64,000 nucleotides of DNA, from assembly GCF_018100805.1 (NCBI RefSeq), contig NZ_JAGJEA010000016.1, positions 1-64,000 on the forward strand, given 5' to 3'. Shown here piece after piece: positions 34,101 through 42,610 of the stretch (position 1 is its first letter; every line of letters begins with the position of its first letter). Origin of the DNA: Aquimarina sp. MMG016. GTDB lineage: Bacteria > Bacteroidota > Bacteroidia > Flavobacteriales > Flavobacteriaceae. The notes below the pieces were generated by a model. It did not search any database. It was not told the DNA's origin and saw only the letters and a list, made by a program, of their open reading frames with translations. The translations under genes were made by a program, and so were the position numbers.

Positions 34101-34389
34101 GAGAGGCCGTTGGGATGTTAAATTCCTTCAGGATTATGATTTTCAAATAGGAGAGAGCACCAATACCATACAATTGAGTATAGATATTCTTAATTTTGGT
34201 AACCTATTAAGTTCTGATTGGGGAGTTATTGAGCTTCCTGTAAATGATCAACCCATTGGAGTTACTGTAGATGCTACTAACACGCCTATTTATAGTTTTG
34301 ATACATCCCAGACTAAAACTTTTGGTAATGATTTTAGTTTAGATTCCAGATGGCAAGCACAGGTTGGACTACGATATATTTTTAATTAA
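31186..34389 (+). CDS. Oar-like TonB-dependent outer-membrane receptor
   Basis: 1067 residues. The signal peptide MKKVFFTLIIALIGTTVNA is cut after AQ. Residues about 25-110 are a carboxypeptidase-regulatory-like beta-sandwich (ISGVVYDNTNQLLPGANITA). The plug has LEEVVITSNKN and SLDAIDQIQVSTAPYDVTQAG-type motifs, followed by a large beta-barrel ending in LGLRYIF-like WQAQVGLRYIFN, with the terminal aromatic residue needed for BAM insertion. The plug (NFSLDGSIFNNPFGLDAATPGGQ) places it with Oar-type receptors. Without a SusD partner its substrate is unclear. It is monocistronic. Confidence 0.92.
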   Translation: MKKVFFTLIIALIGTTVNAQVTTANISGVVYDNTNQLLPGANITAVHTPTGTNYGGTTNFDGRFDLINLRVGGPYRITISYVGFKKKLFDDVYLQLGQTYNVDVVMIEDDNQLEEVVITSNKNSTFSSERTGAETSIGNRELKSLPTITRSAADFYRLEPTASSNGSFGGRNDQFNNFSLDGSIFNNPFGLDAATPGGQTNAQPISLDAIDQIQVSTAPYDVTQAGFTGASVNAVTKSGTNQWKGTVYGFYRNQDMTGDKVGDDDIIVPDLTQAQYGLSIGGPIIKNKLFVFGNFERDDREDLGSNFLAARPGLTGANVSRVSAEDLQYVSDQLAILGYQTGPFEGYTHDTESTKGILKLDWNISDNHRMALIYNFLDASRDLPANPEAIGRRGPDLTTLQFRNAGYRINNKINSFLVELNSNFAGNISNKFQAGYTFFDDSRDPFSAPAPPINIQQDGVRYIVAGHEPFSINNRLEQKVYQVTNNLNIVTGKHTITLGGSFERFEFDNSFNLGVYTYFNADGGVGTFAPDFDSVRITPGSTNSFEEAINNGLIAEALANAQSVFDTNNATDNWALAETNVGQLAFYAQDKWKISDKLTVTYGVRVDQPLFFDTEDKIAENIERAAGGTFPDGNYQPGITYFDENGTPTQLNSLDLPSRKLLISPRLGFNYDVKGDKSFQIRGGTGIFTGRLPFVWIGNQVANPNFFFYTTSAPDFQFPQVFRNSLGVDYKFKNGIIASTDIIYTEDINAQMVRNYGLRTPSGILNGADDRPIYLASDRALNEFGGPTNAYVFTNTNVGHSFNWSFKLQKSFNNGLFASIAYNYLEAEDASSLDAEISSDAYDRNPAFGNVNQAVSTASRYGDKHRIVGQLNKSFSYGKNKQWRTSVGAFYEYAQGGRFSYTYSGDINNDGSVLNDLIYIPTTDELATYNFTGTPTEQADQRAAFEAYIQQDEYLRDRRGSYAEKYAILSPWRGRWDVKFLQDYDFQIGESTNTIQLSIDILNFGNLLSSDWGVIELPVNDQPIGVTVDATNTPIYSFDTSQTKTFGNDFSLDSRWQAQVGLRYIFN

Positions 34390-34426
34390 GTGAAAACTTA
34401 GGCTAATTCAATTTTTGAATTTCATT

Positions 34427-34466
34427 AAAAATCAGTTCTCAACCTTATGAGAACTGATTTTTTATT
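34427..34466 (+). terminator. Terminator after the Oar-like receptor
   Basis: A 15-bp perfect stem (34427-34441 with 34448-34462) and a 6-base loop, ending in a T run. Confidence 0.9.
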
Positions 34467-34469
34467 ACT

Positions 34470-34477
34470 TATTTTTG
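34470..34477 (+). promoter_or_regulatory. Bacteroidota -7 element (TATTTTTG)
   Basis: TATTTTTG fits TAnnTTTG, 17 bases ahead of the ATG at 34495. It begins just after the terminator T run of the previous gene. Confidence 0.55.
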
Positions 34478-34494
34478 CACTCAATTTTGAAAAA

Positions 34495-34974
34495 ATGAAG
34501 TACGCAAGACTTACAAAAGAACAGTTAGAAGAATTACATCAGGAATTTATTAATTTTTTGGCTACTCAGTCTATTACAGCAGATGAATGGGAAGATATTA
34601 AAACCAATAAACCTGAAGTAGCAGAGGAGGAAATAGATGTGTTTAGTGATTTGGTATGGGAAGGTGTCTTGACAAAGGCTAAATACTTAGAACATTTTTC
34701 TAAAGATCAGATTCATCTTTTTGAACTAGAAGAAACCCAAATGCGTTTGATTGCTATTAAGGTTAATAATGATACAATTGATATTACTACTCGTGAGGGT
34801 TATGATTGGTTGCGTAATAATCTAATGAACGAAGCTGTGGAGTTTTATAATGCTTCTAAGGAGTATAGCGATGATAAGAATTTAGACAGATTCAAAATAA
34901 TTCAGCAAGGAGCCAATATTACAAAAGGTGAATTATATCAATATTTTTCGGATTTGATTGAGTTAAAAGAGTAA
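34495..34974 (+). CDS. DUF6495 family protein
   Basis: 159 residues from ATG 34495 (MKYARLTKEQLEELHQEFIN). It is acidic and helical, with SITADEWEDIKTNKPEVAEE and EGYDWLRNNLMNEAVEFYNA, and has no membrane segment or signal. It matches a small flavobacterial family I recall as DUF6495, of unknown function. An in-frame start at 34447 would place translation before the -7 element and is rejected. Confidence 0.75.
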   Translation: MKYARLTKEQLEELHQEFINFLATQSITADEWEDIKTNKPEVAEEEIDVFSDLVWEGVLTKAKYLEHFSKDQIHLFELEETQMRLIAIKVNNDTIDITTREGYDWLRNNLMNEAVEFYNASKEYSDDKNLDRFKIIQQGANITKGELYQYFSDLIELKE

Positions 34975-34982
34975 AAACTAAA

Positions 34983-36224
34983 TTATTCGTAGCGTAAAGA
35001 TTCAATTGGATCTTGTTTTGCTGCTTTAATTGCAGGGTATAATCCTGAGACTACTGCAATGACAAACGAAATAGTAGTTGCAGATATCATGGCAAGCCAG
35101 GGTGTAGTGAATCTAAATTCAATAAAAGAAGCAATTCCTCCACCAATTAAGACTCCTAGAATAATACCTAAAAAACCGCCAAACTGACCTATAAGAATGG
35201 TTTCCATAAAGAATTGACCGGCAATGGTACGTTTTTTAGCACCTAACGCTTTTCGAACTCCAATTTCACGTGTTCTTTCAGTTACAGAAACTAACATAAT
35301 ATTCATTAATGCTATCGAAGACCCAAAAATGGTGATAATACTGATAATCCATGCAGCATAATATAGGTAAGAAGTGATACTAGAGATCCGGTTTAATAAA
35401 TCATCACTTCTTTCAATTCCAAAATCATTTTCTTCTACAGGGTTTAATCCGCGAATATTTCTAAAGGTTATAATAGCTTCATCCTGAGCTCCTTCTAGAA
35501 ACTGTTTATCATCCACTTTTACACTAATATTATAATTAATATTGGGTAAAGTATAAATTGATCTGGCAACTTGTAAAGGAATTAACACTCTTAGATCCTG
35601 ATTGTTTCTAAAAGTAGCACCTTTACTTTTTAAGATGCCAATGACCTTAAATTTTACACCTCGGATACTAATTGTTTTATTTATAGGGTTGGTATCTTTA
35701 AAAATATTTTTTGTAAAATCAGATCCGATAAGACATACGTTATTATTATTCTCTATGTCAAAAAAAGTAAAGTTTCTTCCTCTGTCGATTTCAGTACCAG
35801 TATTATCAAGATAATTTTCATTAATACCTAATACGGATACCTCTGGATCTGTTTTTTCATTTTCATATTTCACTTCTGCTCCCTGGGTACCAGTAAAAGA
35901 TATGGATGTTTTAGAAGAAGGGAACTGAAATTTATCTTTAAACTGTCTTACATTACGATAGCTGATAATCGGATTAATTTTTTCACGTTCGCCACTACCA
36001 CCTCTTCTAGTAGTGAATTCATAACGTTGGATATTAAAGGTATTCGCACCCATAGAAGCAAAATCACCTGATATAGTGTTTTCTAAAGCTCCTACCAATG
36101 TAAGTATCCCAACCAAAGCTGTGATACCGATAGCAATAATTAAAACGGTAAGAATAGTACGCAATTTTTGCCCTTTGATAGAATCTAAAGCAATACGAAT
36201 ATTCTCCCTAAACAATGAAAACAT
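34983..36224 (-). CDS. ABC transporter permease (MacB/FtsX type)
   Basis: 413 residues. A membrane helix at about 22-45 is followed by a large periplasmic MacB core domain (about 50-280) and three C-terminal helices. The FtsX motif is TEREIGVRKALGAKKRTIAGQ-like (TERTREIGVRKALGAKKRTI), and the protein ends IKAAKQDPIESLRYE. Such permeases work with a separate ATPase as mechanotransmission exporters or extractors. No ATPase gene is adjacent, so the partner must be elsewhere. Confidence 0.92.
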   Translation of the reverse strand: MFSLFRENIRIALDSIKGQKLRTILTVLIIAIGITALVGILTLVGALENTISGDFASMGANTFNIQRYEFTTRRGGSGEREKINPIISYRNVRQFKDKFQFPSSKTSISFTGTQGAEVKYENEKTDPEVSVLGINENYLDNTGTEIDRGRNFTFFDIENNNNVCLIGSDFTKNIFKDTNPINKTISIRGVKFKVIGILKSKGATFRNNQDLRVLIPLQVARSIYTLPNINYNISVKVDDKQFLEGAQDEAIITFRNIRGLNPVEENDFGIERSDDLLNRISSITSYLYYAAWIISIITIFGSSIALMNIMLVSVTERTREIGVRKALGAKKRTIAGQFFMETILIGQFGGFLGIILGVLIGGGIASFIEFRFTTPWLAMISATTISFVIAVVSGLYPAIKAAKQDPIESLRYE

Positions 36225-36441
36225 GATGAGTTATATTAACCGGTTTGTATGATAAGACTACTAAACGGCTTTAAAGTTACTCTAAAAAACTAATTTTTAT
36301 TCTTCTGCTCAAAACTCTTTGTGTTTTTATCCTAAAATTTTATCCATTTTTAGATATTTGCAGCTCATTAGTTCAAAGTTTCTGGTTTTTGACTTAAAGT
36401 TTTAAAGCCTGACAATTAACATCTGAAACAAAGATTAAAGA

Positions 36442-37809
36442 ATGGCACAAAAACCATCCATACCAAAGGGAACCCGTGACTTTTCGCCCATAGAAGTGGC
36501 TAAGAGAAGTTATATCATGAATACAATTAAAGAACAATTTCAGTTGTTCGGATTTCAACCTATAGAAACACCTAGTTTTGAGAATAGCGAAACTCTAATG
36601 GGTAAATATGGAGAAGAAGGAGATCGATTGATTTTTAAGATATTAAATAGTGGTGATTTTCTAAATAAAGTAGATGATGCGCTTTATTCTAGTAAGAATA
36701 GTGTAAAGCTTACTTCCAGGATTAGCGAAAAAGCACTTCGTTATGATCTTACAGTTCCTTTTGCCAGATATGTGGTACAACACCAGAATGATATTGATTT
36801 TCCTTTTAAGAGATTTCAAATTCAACCGGTTTGGAGAGCAGATCGCCCTCAGAAAGGAAGATTTAGAGAGTTTTATCAATGCGATGCGGATGTAGTAGGA
36901 AGTAAATCCTTATGGCAAGAGGTAGAATTTATACAGTTATATGATAAAGTATTTACCAAACTAGGTTTGGAAGGGGTAACTATCAAAATCAATAACCGCA
37001 AAATCCTATCTGGAATTGCAGAAGTGATTGGTGCTAGTGATAAGCTTATCGATTTTACGGTCGCATTGGATAAATTGGATAAAATTGGAGAAGATGGGGT
37101 GAAAAAAGAAATGTTGGCTAAAGGTATTTCTGAAGATGCTATCGAAAAAGTAAAGCCGTTATTTAATTTTATTGGTAGTACCTCAGAGAAATTAGATAAA
37201 CTTAAAAGCTTATTGGCTACTTCTGAAGAAGGAATGCAGGGAGTCGAAGAATTACAGTTTATTCTGGATACTATAAAAGAATTACCACTATCGACAGCAC
37301 AATTAGATTTAAATGTTACTTTGGCTAGAGGTCTAAATTACTATACAGGCGCGATTTTTGAAGTTGCTGCTCCAGAGACTGTTAAAATGGGATCTATTGG
37401 TGGCGGTGGTCGTTATGATGATCTTACAGGTATTTTTGGGTTGAAAGATGTTAGTGGAGTAGGAATATCCTTTGGGTTAGATAGAATTTATTTAGTGTTA
37501 GAAGATTTAGGTTTATTCCCTGAAACTGTTACAGCTTCTACAAAAGTGTTATTTATCAATTTTGGCGAAGCAGAAGCATTGTACTGTCTTAAGGCAGTGC
37601 AGAAATTGCGTTTAGAAGGAATCAAAGCAGAGTTGTATCCTGATAATGCCAAAATGGCAAAACAGATGAAGTATGCTAATAAAAGAGAGATTCCTTTTGT
37701 AGTCCTAGCTGGTACTTCAGAAATTGAAAAAAACACATTTACAGTTAAAGACATGAGTACTGGTAATCAGGAGGAAATTAATTTTGAAAAACTTATGTCA
37801 ATTTTATAA
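36442..37809 (+). CDS. hisS: Histidyl-tRNA synthetase
   Basis: 455 residues, class II. Motif 1 lies around the N-terminal GTRDFSPIEVAKR and SYIMNTIKEQFQLFGFQP, motif 2 at FQIQPVWRADRPQKGRFREFYQCDAD, and the His-binding GLNYYTGAIFEV and motif 3 GGGGRYDDL / VGISFGLDR follow. A C-terminal anticodon-binding domain recognises tRNA-His. The upstream 217 bases contain no gene; a near -7 element (GATATTTG) lies at 36354-36361. Confidence 0.97.
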   Translation: MAQKPSIPKGTRDFSPIEVAKRSYIMNTIKEQFQLFGFQPIETPSFENSETLMGKYGEEGDRLIFKILNSGDFLNKVDDALYSSKNSVKLTSRISEKALRYDLTVPFARYVVQHQNDIDFPFKRFQIQPVWRADRPQKGRFREFYQCDADVVGSKSLWQEVEFIQLYDKVFTKLGLEGVTIKINNRKILSGIAEVIGASDKLIDFTVALDKLDKIGEDGVKKEMLAKGISEDAIEKVKPLFNFIGSTSEKLDKLKSLLATSEEGMQGVEELQFILDTIKELPLSTAQLDLNVTLARGLNYYTGAIFEVAAPETVKMGSIGGGGRYDDLTGIFGLKDVSGVGISFGLDRIYLVLEDLGLFPETVTASTKVLFINFGEAEALYCLKAVQKLRLEGIKAELYPDNAKMAKQMKYANKREIPFVVLAGTSEIEKNTFTVKDMSTGNQEEINFEKLMSIL

Positions 37810-37903
37810 TACAGAATATGTGTAATTGTGAAATAACTTAGTTAACTTTATCTTAAAATAATTGCATTAAATAATAACTACCCTAAAAATTTTAAAACCA
37901 ATC

Positions 37904-38383
37904 ATGAAAAGAATTGTTTTAATTACTTTCTTAAATCTAGCTGCGTTATTAGCTGTTTCTTGTAAAAAAGACCCTAAAACTGATAAAATAGAAGTTAAAG
38001 AAGAAGTTCAGGACACAATTCCTGTTATGCAAGTTGAAGATGAAAAACCATCTGTTAAGAAAGTAACAAAGAAAAAGAAGAAAAAGAAAAAAACTACTCC
38101 AAAGAAAGTGATTAAAGTTCCTCCTGGAGCTCCTACATTTGATGATACTGAAGCTAGAAGATATGTAAGGGATTATGAGGCATATGTAGCACAGTATAAA
38201 AAGGCAGTGGCTGCTAATGACATGGATTCATTTCTTAAATTAAGTGACGCTAGTAGTAGCCTAAATAGACAATATAAATCCCTTATTACTAAATTATCTT
38301 CTGAAGAAATGGATAAAATGGTGAAATATATGGAGAAAAAGACAAAGCAAATTGATGAGTTAACTAAAAAGATGTATGATTAA
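37904..38383 (+). CDS. Lysine-rich lipoprotein of unknown function
   Basis: 159 residues. Signal MKRIVLITFLNLAALLAVSC with lipobox AVSC. An acidic stretch is followed by an extremely basic linker (about 50-70, runs of Lys and Thr), PPGAPTFDDTEARRYVRDYE, then a helical C-terminal part likely to form a coiled coil (about 80-158). The basic linker may bind LPS, nucleic acid or peptidoglycan; this is an inference. It has no recognised domain beyond the helical tail. A terminator follows. Confidence 0.7.
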   Translation: MKRIVLITFLNLAALLAVSCKKDPKTDKIEVKEEVQDTIPVMQVEDEKPSVKKVTKKKKKKKKTTPKKVIKVPPGAPTFDDTEARRYVRDYEAYVAQYKKAVAANDMDSFLKLSDASSSLNRQYKSLITKLSSEEMDKMVKYMEKKTKQIDELTKKMYD

Positions 38384-38410
38384 TTAATTATCAATAAAAT
38401 ATTGATTCAT

Positions 38411-38440
38411 AAAAGCCTTCTTTATAGAAGGTTTTTTTGT
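38411..38440 (+). terminator. Terminator after the lysine-rich lipoprotein
   Basis: A short stem around CCTTCT/AGAAGG with a 4-base loop at 38411-38432, followed by TTTTTTTGTTTT. Confidence 0.75.
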
Positions 38441-38441
38441 T

Positions 38442-39662
38442 TTATGCTTTGGTTTCAGGTATAATTTTAGCCATGGAAAATGTAAATATACTTCCTTTTC
38501 CTTCAATCGAAAACACAGAGATTTTTCCGCCAAGGTTTTTGACTATTTTCCTTACAGTGGCCAATCCAATACCCGTACCTATATTGCCACTGTTATCCTC
38601 AACTCCAACTACAGAGAATAGATCAAAAATTTTATCTAAATCACCTTCGGGTATGCCATTACCATTATCTTTAACAGCAAATTCGTAAGTATCTTCATTT
38701 TCAATTATCTTAATATCGATAATTGCTTTTAGTTTAGAATTATATTTAATCCCATTAGTTATTAGATTTATTAAGACTTGCATTAAAGCAGCTTTGTTGG
38801 CCACAAACTTTTTTACATTACTTTCAATACTAAAAGTAACTTTGTGTTCAGAGTCTGTTATCTTTTTTAATTCTTCGATTAAGTTGTCTATATGGATTTC
38901 TTCCTGTTTACTATATATTAGGTCGTCACTTTTATAAAACCTTAGTATACCATCAATATAATCTTTGAGGGAATATGATGAAGTTTTTAAATATTCTAGA
39001 TATTGTAAGGATACTTCATTAAGTATGTCTTTGTTATCATCTTCTAAAAGCTCTGTTAGTAAAATAATATTGGCTAGTGGAGATTTAAGATCATGAGAGA
39101 CTATACTAGCAAATTTCTTAAGGTCTTCATTTCTTTTTTCTAATCTATCCCGAAGTTTTATTAATTTTAAGTTTTGATATCGTTGTTCAAATAAATTGAC
39201 TACTTGTTTTGACATCGCTAACAATGCCTTTTTTTGTTCAGGAGTAAGTTTTCTTGGTTTAGTATCATATACACATAAAGTACCTAATTTATAACCATCT
39301 GAATCTACTAAAGGGGCTCCTGCATAAAAAATAGCTTGATGTTCTGTAACTAAAGGATTACCATGAAAACGTTCATCTTCTCTAGAATCCTCTATAATGG
39401 TTATTGGATCTTCTGAATTAATAGCGTGACCGCAGAAGGAAATCTCTCGTGGAGATTCATTAAATGGGATTCCGTGATGTGATTTTAAAAAGTTTCGATC
39501 CTTGTCTAATAAGGTTATTAGAGATATCGGCGTTTCGCAAATATATGACATTAAAGAAGTGATATTATCATAATTTTCCTCAGGTAAAGTATCTAATAAT
39601 TGATACTTTTCTACAGCAACCTGTCGATGTTTTTCATTATCAGGAAATTTGGGTGCTTTCAT
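38442..39662 (-). CDS. GAF-domain sensor histidine kinase
   Basis: 406 residues with no membrane segment. The N-terminal GAF domain (about 20-165) has CETPISLITLLDKDRNFLKS and REISFCGHAI, typical of a small-molecule or light-sensing GAF without the bilin Cys context. HisKA has SIVSHDLKSPLANI, the N box is LINLITNGIKYN, G1 DNGNGIPEGDLDKIFDLF, and G2 GTGIGLATVRKIVKNLG. It is a complete, probably cytosolic kinase with no adjacent response regulator. Confidence 0.93.
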   Translation of the reverse strand: MKAPKFPDNEKHRQVAVEKYQLLDTLPEENYDNITSLMSYICETPISLITLLDKDRNFLKSHHGIPFNESPREISFCGHAINSEDPITIIEDSREDERFHGNPLVTEHQAIFYAGAPLVDSDGYKLGTLCVYDTKPRKLTPEQKKALLAMSKQVVNLFEQRYQNLKLIKLRDRLEKRNEDLKKFASIVSHDLKSPLANIILLTELLEDDNKDILNEVSLQYLEYLKTSSYSLKDYIDGILRFYKSDDLIYSKQEEIHIDNLIEELKKITDSEHKVTFSIESNVKKFVANKAALMQVLINLITNGIKYNSKLKAIIDIKIIENEDTYEFAVKDNGNGIPEGDLDKIFDLFSVVGVEDNSGNIGTGIGLATVRKIVKNLGGKISVFSIEGKGSIFTFSMAKIIPETKA

Positions 39663-39788
39663 AAAAACAAATCTAAAAAATAATTTAGTGTTTAATGTTT
39701 AATATTTTAAAAACAAACGGTTTAGATTGTTGTGCTTAGAGGTTTTTTTAAGGTTATTCTTGAATATTAGTGGGAATGCTAATAGGCT

Positions 39789-40754
39789 TTATTTCACCAT
39801 ACAAACAGAATTAATATTCCCTTCAGCATCATATTCTTTAACAGGATTATCAGGGTCTACAATCCATTGATCATCAATAATATACTTATAATGATGTTTT
39901 CCTCCTGAAAGTGATACAGTATATTTCCATCCGTTTTTAGTCCTAATCATTTTGTAGTTGTTATCTGACCAATTATTAAATGATCCTGCCAGAATAACTT
40001 TTTCAGCATTAGGATAACCATTTAGTATAAAATCTACAGGAACTTTGATGTTAAGAATAGAATTATATCCTCCAAATTCATTTGTTGTTTTATACAAATT
40101 ATGTGGATCAGCTATCCACTGACCATCTACAATAAATTTATACTGATACTCTCCAGGCTTCATTTGTAATTTTAAACTCCACCCATCTTCCGTTTTATTC
40201 ATTAAAAACAGATTTTCATTCCATTTATTAAAACTTCCGGATACAACTACTTTTTTTGCATTTTGATACCCTTTTAGTATAAATGATGCATTCCCTAAGT
40301 CATGAGGGTAGGCAGTATACATTTTAAGATTATAAACATTTAATCTGCTACCATTTTTAGTAGCTCTAACAATGTTTTTGTCTTCATCAGAAGGTTCTGC
40401 CCAATATGAATTATTAATTACAAATTTAAACTCCCAAGAAAATTCATCTGTAAAATCTGTTATTTTTTTTCTAAGCTCATATATATTCTCATCTACCTTA
40501 GTCATTTTCCACTTCTTGGTAGACCACTTGTTAAACTCCCCTGAGACTACTACATTCTCGATATCCAGGTCGTCGAAATCGTATTTTTTACCACTCTCAT
40601 CAGAAGTAGCTTTGTCATAATCTCTTCTGTCAAAAGAAAAGACAATCTCATCTCCTTCAACTCTATACCCTTTCATGGTATCCTGTTGGGCATAGGATTG
40701 TGCGTTAGTTAAAAAGATAACTATGTATATAATATATAGGCTAAATTTCTTCAC
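39789..40754 (-). CDS. Secreted protein with three glycogen-binding (CBM48/AMPK-type) modules
   Basis: 321 residues. Signal peptide about 1-22 (cut after YAQ). Three tandem modules follow at about 50-140, 150-232 and 235-318. The second and third share VVSGSFNKWNEN / ILAGSFNNWSDN, GEYQYKFIVDGQWIADP / GKHHYKYIIDDQWIVDP; the first is more diverged (VVSGEFNKWSTK). These beta-sandwiches bind alpha-glucans or serve as protein-interaction folds. No catalytic domain is present. Its ATG overlaps the stop of the aspartic protease gene by 4 bases, so the two are co-translated. Confidence 0.88.
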   Translation of the reverse strand: MKKFSLYIIYIVIFLTNAQSYAQQDTMKGYRVEGDEIVFSFDRRDYDKATSDESGKKYDFDDLDIENVVVSGEFNKWSTKKWKMTKVDENIYELRKKITDFTDEFSWEFKFVINNSYWAEPSDEDKNIVRATKNGSRLNVYNLKMYTAYPHDLGNASFILKGYQNAKKVVVSGSFNKWNENLFLMNKTEDGWSLKLQMKPGEYQYKFIVDGQWIADPHNLYKTTNEFGGYNSILNIKVPVDFILNGYPNAEKVILAGSFNNWSDNNYKMIRTKNGWKYTVSLSGGKHHYKYIIDDQWIVDPDNPVKEYDAEGNINSVCMVK

Positions 40755-41734
40755 TGTCTTAATATAGGATAATCTATGAAATATAGCTTTTCTTTTTGAT
40801 AATTAATAATAGTTCTTTTTTGTGCAAAAAACTCATAACCTAATACACCATCTAGATTGGTGCCAAAAGCTTGGTTCATTTTATGAAGATTTGTTAACAC
40901 TGTATTCATGGGACCAAAATATATGGTTTTACTCAGTTTAACCCTATACAATTTTCCTGCCATAACTTCTATCATACCATTACCAGCCCCCATTAGTGTT
41001 AATCGTTTTTTTGGATAAAATGATTTTAAAGCATCTTTGTCCAGGTCTTTATTAATTTGATTGAATTCTGCTGCACTATCTACACCAAAGGTAACTTTTT
41101 TATCATTTATAAAGCCTTCAACCACTATGGTGTGTCTTCTTAATTTGAAATCTATGCTATCAACAATTTTTTCTAAATATATTCTATTTTGATCTAGTTT
41201 ATTTCCGTAACGATCCACTTTTGACAAAGTGATTTGATTAAGATGTAGATCGATAAAAACTTCGTAGTCTTTTAAAATATCATATCCGATGATACCTAGT
41301 AAATGCATTTTTTTACTTTTCTCAATATGGGATAGATCAATAACATCTGAATTTTTATTTTTTAAACTAAAATTATGTAGAATAAATTCCTGAAGTCTTT
41401 TCTCAAAAGGATTTTCTATATTATCTATTACTCCTGAAGCTTGCTGTTTTTTTACCTTATTGCGGTGTCGTAATGGAAAATGAACTTTGTTCAGTAATAA
41501 TGCTTCAGAGCCTGTATCTATGATAAAGTTTCCTTTTTTGTTAAGTAACTCAGCTTCAACAACGATTAGGCGATCAATAAGCTTAAAAGGAATACGGGCT
41601 GTATGATCGTTTAGAATTTCGGCTTTAGAAAAGGTGATATTATCTTTTTCTGAGAAAGCATAATTATAAACTGTGTTAGCATAATTGACTGCAGCTAGTA
41701 GAAATATTATTATGGTTGTTAAGGTTTTGTACAC
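40751..41734 (-). CDS. Secreted retropepsin-like aspartic protease
   Basis: 327 residues with an N-terminal signal or anchor (MYKTLTTIIIFLLAAVNYA). The first catalytic motif is NFIIDTGSEALLL (about 75-87, DTGS) and the second lobe carries VTFGVDSAAEFNQI (DSAA). Pepsin-like retropepsins of bacteria act in the periplasm or at the surface. The second motif has Ser-Ala-Ala instead of Thr-Gly-Ser, a common bacterial variation. ATGA overlap links it to the glycogen-binding-module protein, suggesting that one processes or is guided by the other. Confidence 0.82.
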   Translation of the reverse strand: MYKTLTTIIIFLLAAVNYANTVYNYAFSEKDNITFSKAEILNDHTARIPFKLIDRLIVVEAELLNKKGNFIIDTGSEALLLNKVHFPLRHRNKVKKQQASGVIDNIENPFEKRLQEFILHNFSLKNKNSDVIDLSHIEKSKKMHLLGIIGYDILKDYEVFIDLHLNQITLSKVDRYGNKLDQNRIYLEKIVDSIDFKLRRHTIVVEGFINDKKVTFGVDSAAEFNQINKDLDKDALKSFYPKKRLTLMGAGNGMIEVMAGKLYRVKLSKTIYFGPMNTVLTNLHKMNQAFGTNLDGVLGYEFFAQKRTIINYQKEKLYFIDYPILRQ

Positions 41735-41897
41735 ACTTAATAGACAATCTAAAAGTGTTTTAGTTACGATTTTAAGGTTATTTTATGAATTATGTGACCT
41801 AAAACGAGTAATCAAATCCGAAGTATATCCAGTATAGTGTTTGTTATGCTTTTCTGAATACAATATGTAGACTATAAATTCTTCCATAAAACAAAAA

Positions 41898-41919
41898 AAG
41901 CCCTTAAAAATAAGGGCTT
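41898..41919 (-). terminator. Terminator of tRNA-Met
   Basis: AAGCCCTTA (41898-41906) pairs with TAAGGGCTT (41911-41919); on the minus strand a T run follows. It begins 14 bases past the tRNA 3' end. Confidence 0.85.
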
Positions 41920-41932
41920 AAACGAATTAGTG

Positions 41933-42006
41933 TAGCGAGAGGGGGGCACGATCCCCCGACCTCTGGGTTATGAATCCAACGCTCTAACCAGCTGAGCTAC
42001 CTCGCC
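41933..42006 (-). tRNA. tRNA-Met (anticodon CAT)
   Basis: On the minus strand the 5' end GGCGAGGTAGCTCAG pairs with the 3' acceptor TCTCGCT. The D arm, anticodon arm TTGGATTCATAACCCAG with CAT in the loop, and a T arm of GGGGG/CCCCC with loop ATCGTGC are all present. The discriminator is A at 41933, and CCA is not encoded. The acceptor pair G1-U72 is a wobble, unlike the initiator's mismatch, so elongator Met is likely; Ile2 (lysidine) remains possible for any CAT anticodon. Confidence 0.93.
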
Positions 42007-42037
42007 AAATAGATGCTACATCATTTTAATTCGGGTG

Positions 42038-42068
42038 CAAATATAAAAACAAAATATATTGCAGCAAA
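42038..42068 (-). promoter_or_regulatory. Promoter of tRNA-Met
   Basis: On the minus strand TTTG (42068-42065), exactly 19 bases, TATATTTG (42045-42038): a perfect consensus match, 31 bases before the tRNA 5' end. Confidence 0.9.
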
Positions 42069-42154
42069 CAATAATGCATAATTAATTTTTTTTTCATTGG
42101 AACTTTTAAAGTCGATAATTAATCTATATATTGGCTTTCCAACAATTATTTAAT

Positions 42155-42547
42155 ATGTCAGATAAAACAAAATACGAGCTTGAATTTGTTGTTCAATCTT
42201 CTCCACAACTATTATATCAATATATATCTACCCCTTCAGGACTATCTGAATGGTTTGCCGATAATGTCAATTCTAGAGGAGAATTATTTACTTTCATTTG
42301 GGATGATTCTGAAGAGGAAGCGAAGCTTTTAAGTAAAAAGACTGGAGAGCGTATTAAATTCAGATGGGTAGCTGATGAAGAAGAAGGAGATGATTACTTT
42401 TTTGAGTTGCGTATTCAGGTAGATGAGATCACTAAAGATGTTTCATTAATGGTTACGGATTATTCTGAGGACGATGAATTAGATGAAAACAAAATGCTTT
42501 GGGAAAATATGATTGGTAACCTTAAACATGTTTTAGGTTCGGCATAA
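42155..42547 (+). CDS. START-like (SRPBCC) domain protein
   Basis: 130 residues from ATG 42155 (MSDKTKYELEFVVQSSPQLL). It is a single small START/AHSA1-like fold, with ISTPSGLSEWFADNV and ELFTFIWDDSEEEA strands, an acidic middle (DEEEGDD) and a C-terminal helix (MLWENMIGNLKHVL). Such proteins bind hydrophobic ligands or act as Hsp90-type co-factors; this one is a common flavobacterial orphan. A TTG at 42131 is too far upstream to fit the family. Confidence 0.85.
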   Translation: MSDKTKYELEFVVQSSPQLLYQYISTPSGLSEWFADNVNSRGELFTFIWDDSEEEAKLLSKKTGERIKFRWVADEEEGDDYFFELRIQVDEITKDVSLMVTDYSEDDELDENKMLWENMIGNLKHVLGSA

Positions 42548-42565
42548 ATCCTGTAGTTAATAATG

Positions 42566-42573
42566 TATATTTG
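42566..42573 (+). promoter_or_regulatory. Bacteroidota -7 element (TATATTTG)
   Basis: TATATTTG fits TAnnTTTG and its last base is the first base of the hairpin at 42573-42604. A transcript starting here would begin inside the hairpin, separating initiation at this site from termination of upstream transcripts. Confidence 0.4.
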
Positions 42574-42610
42574 TCCCTTTTAACAACTAAAAGTTATAAG
42601 GGACTTTTTT
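42573..42610 (+). terminator. Terminator-like hairpin ending at a start codon
   Basis: GTCCCTTTTAAC (42573-42584) pairs with GTTATAAGGGAC (42593-42604) with one mismatch, an 8-base loop, and then TTTTTT directly followed by the ATG at 42611. It is suited to stopping transcripts from the START-like gene and possibly to attenuating the aminotransferase gene. Confidence 0.75.
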
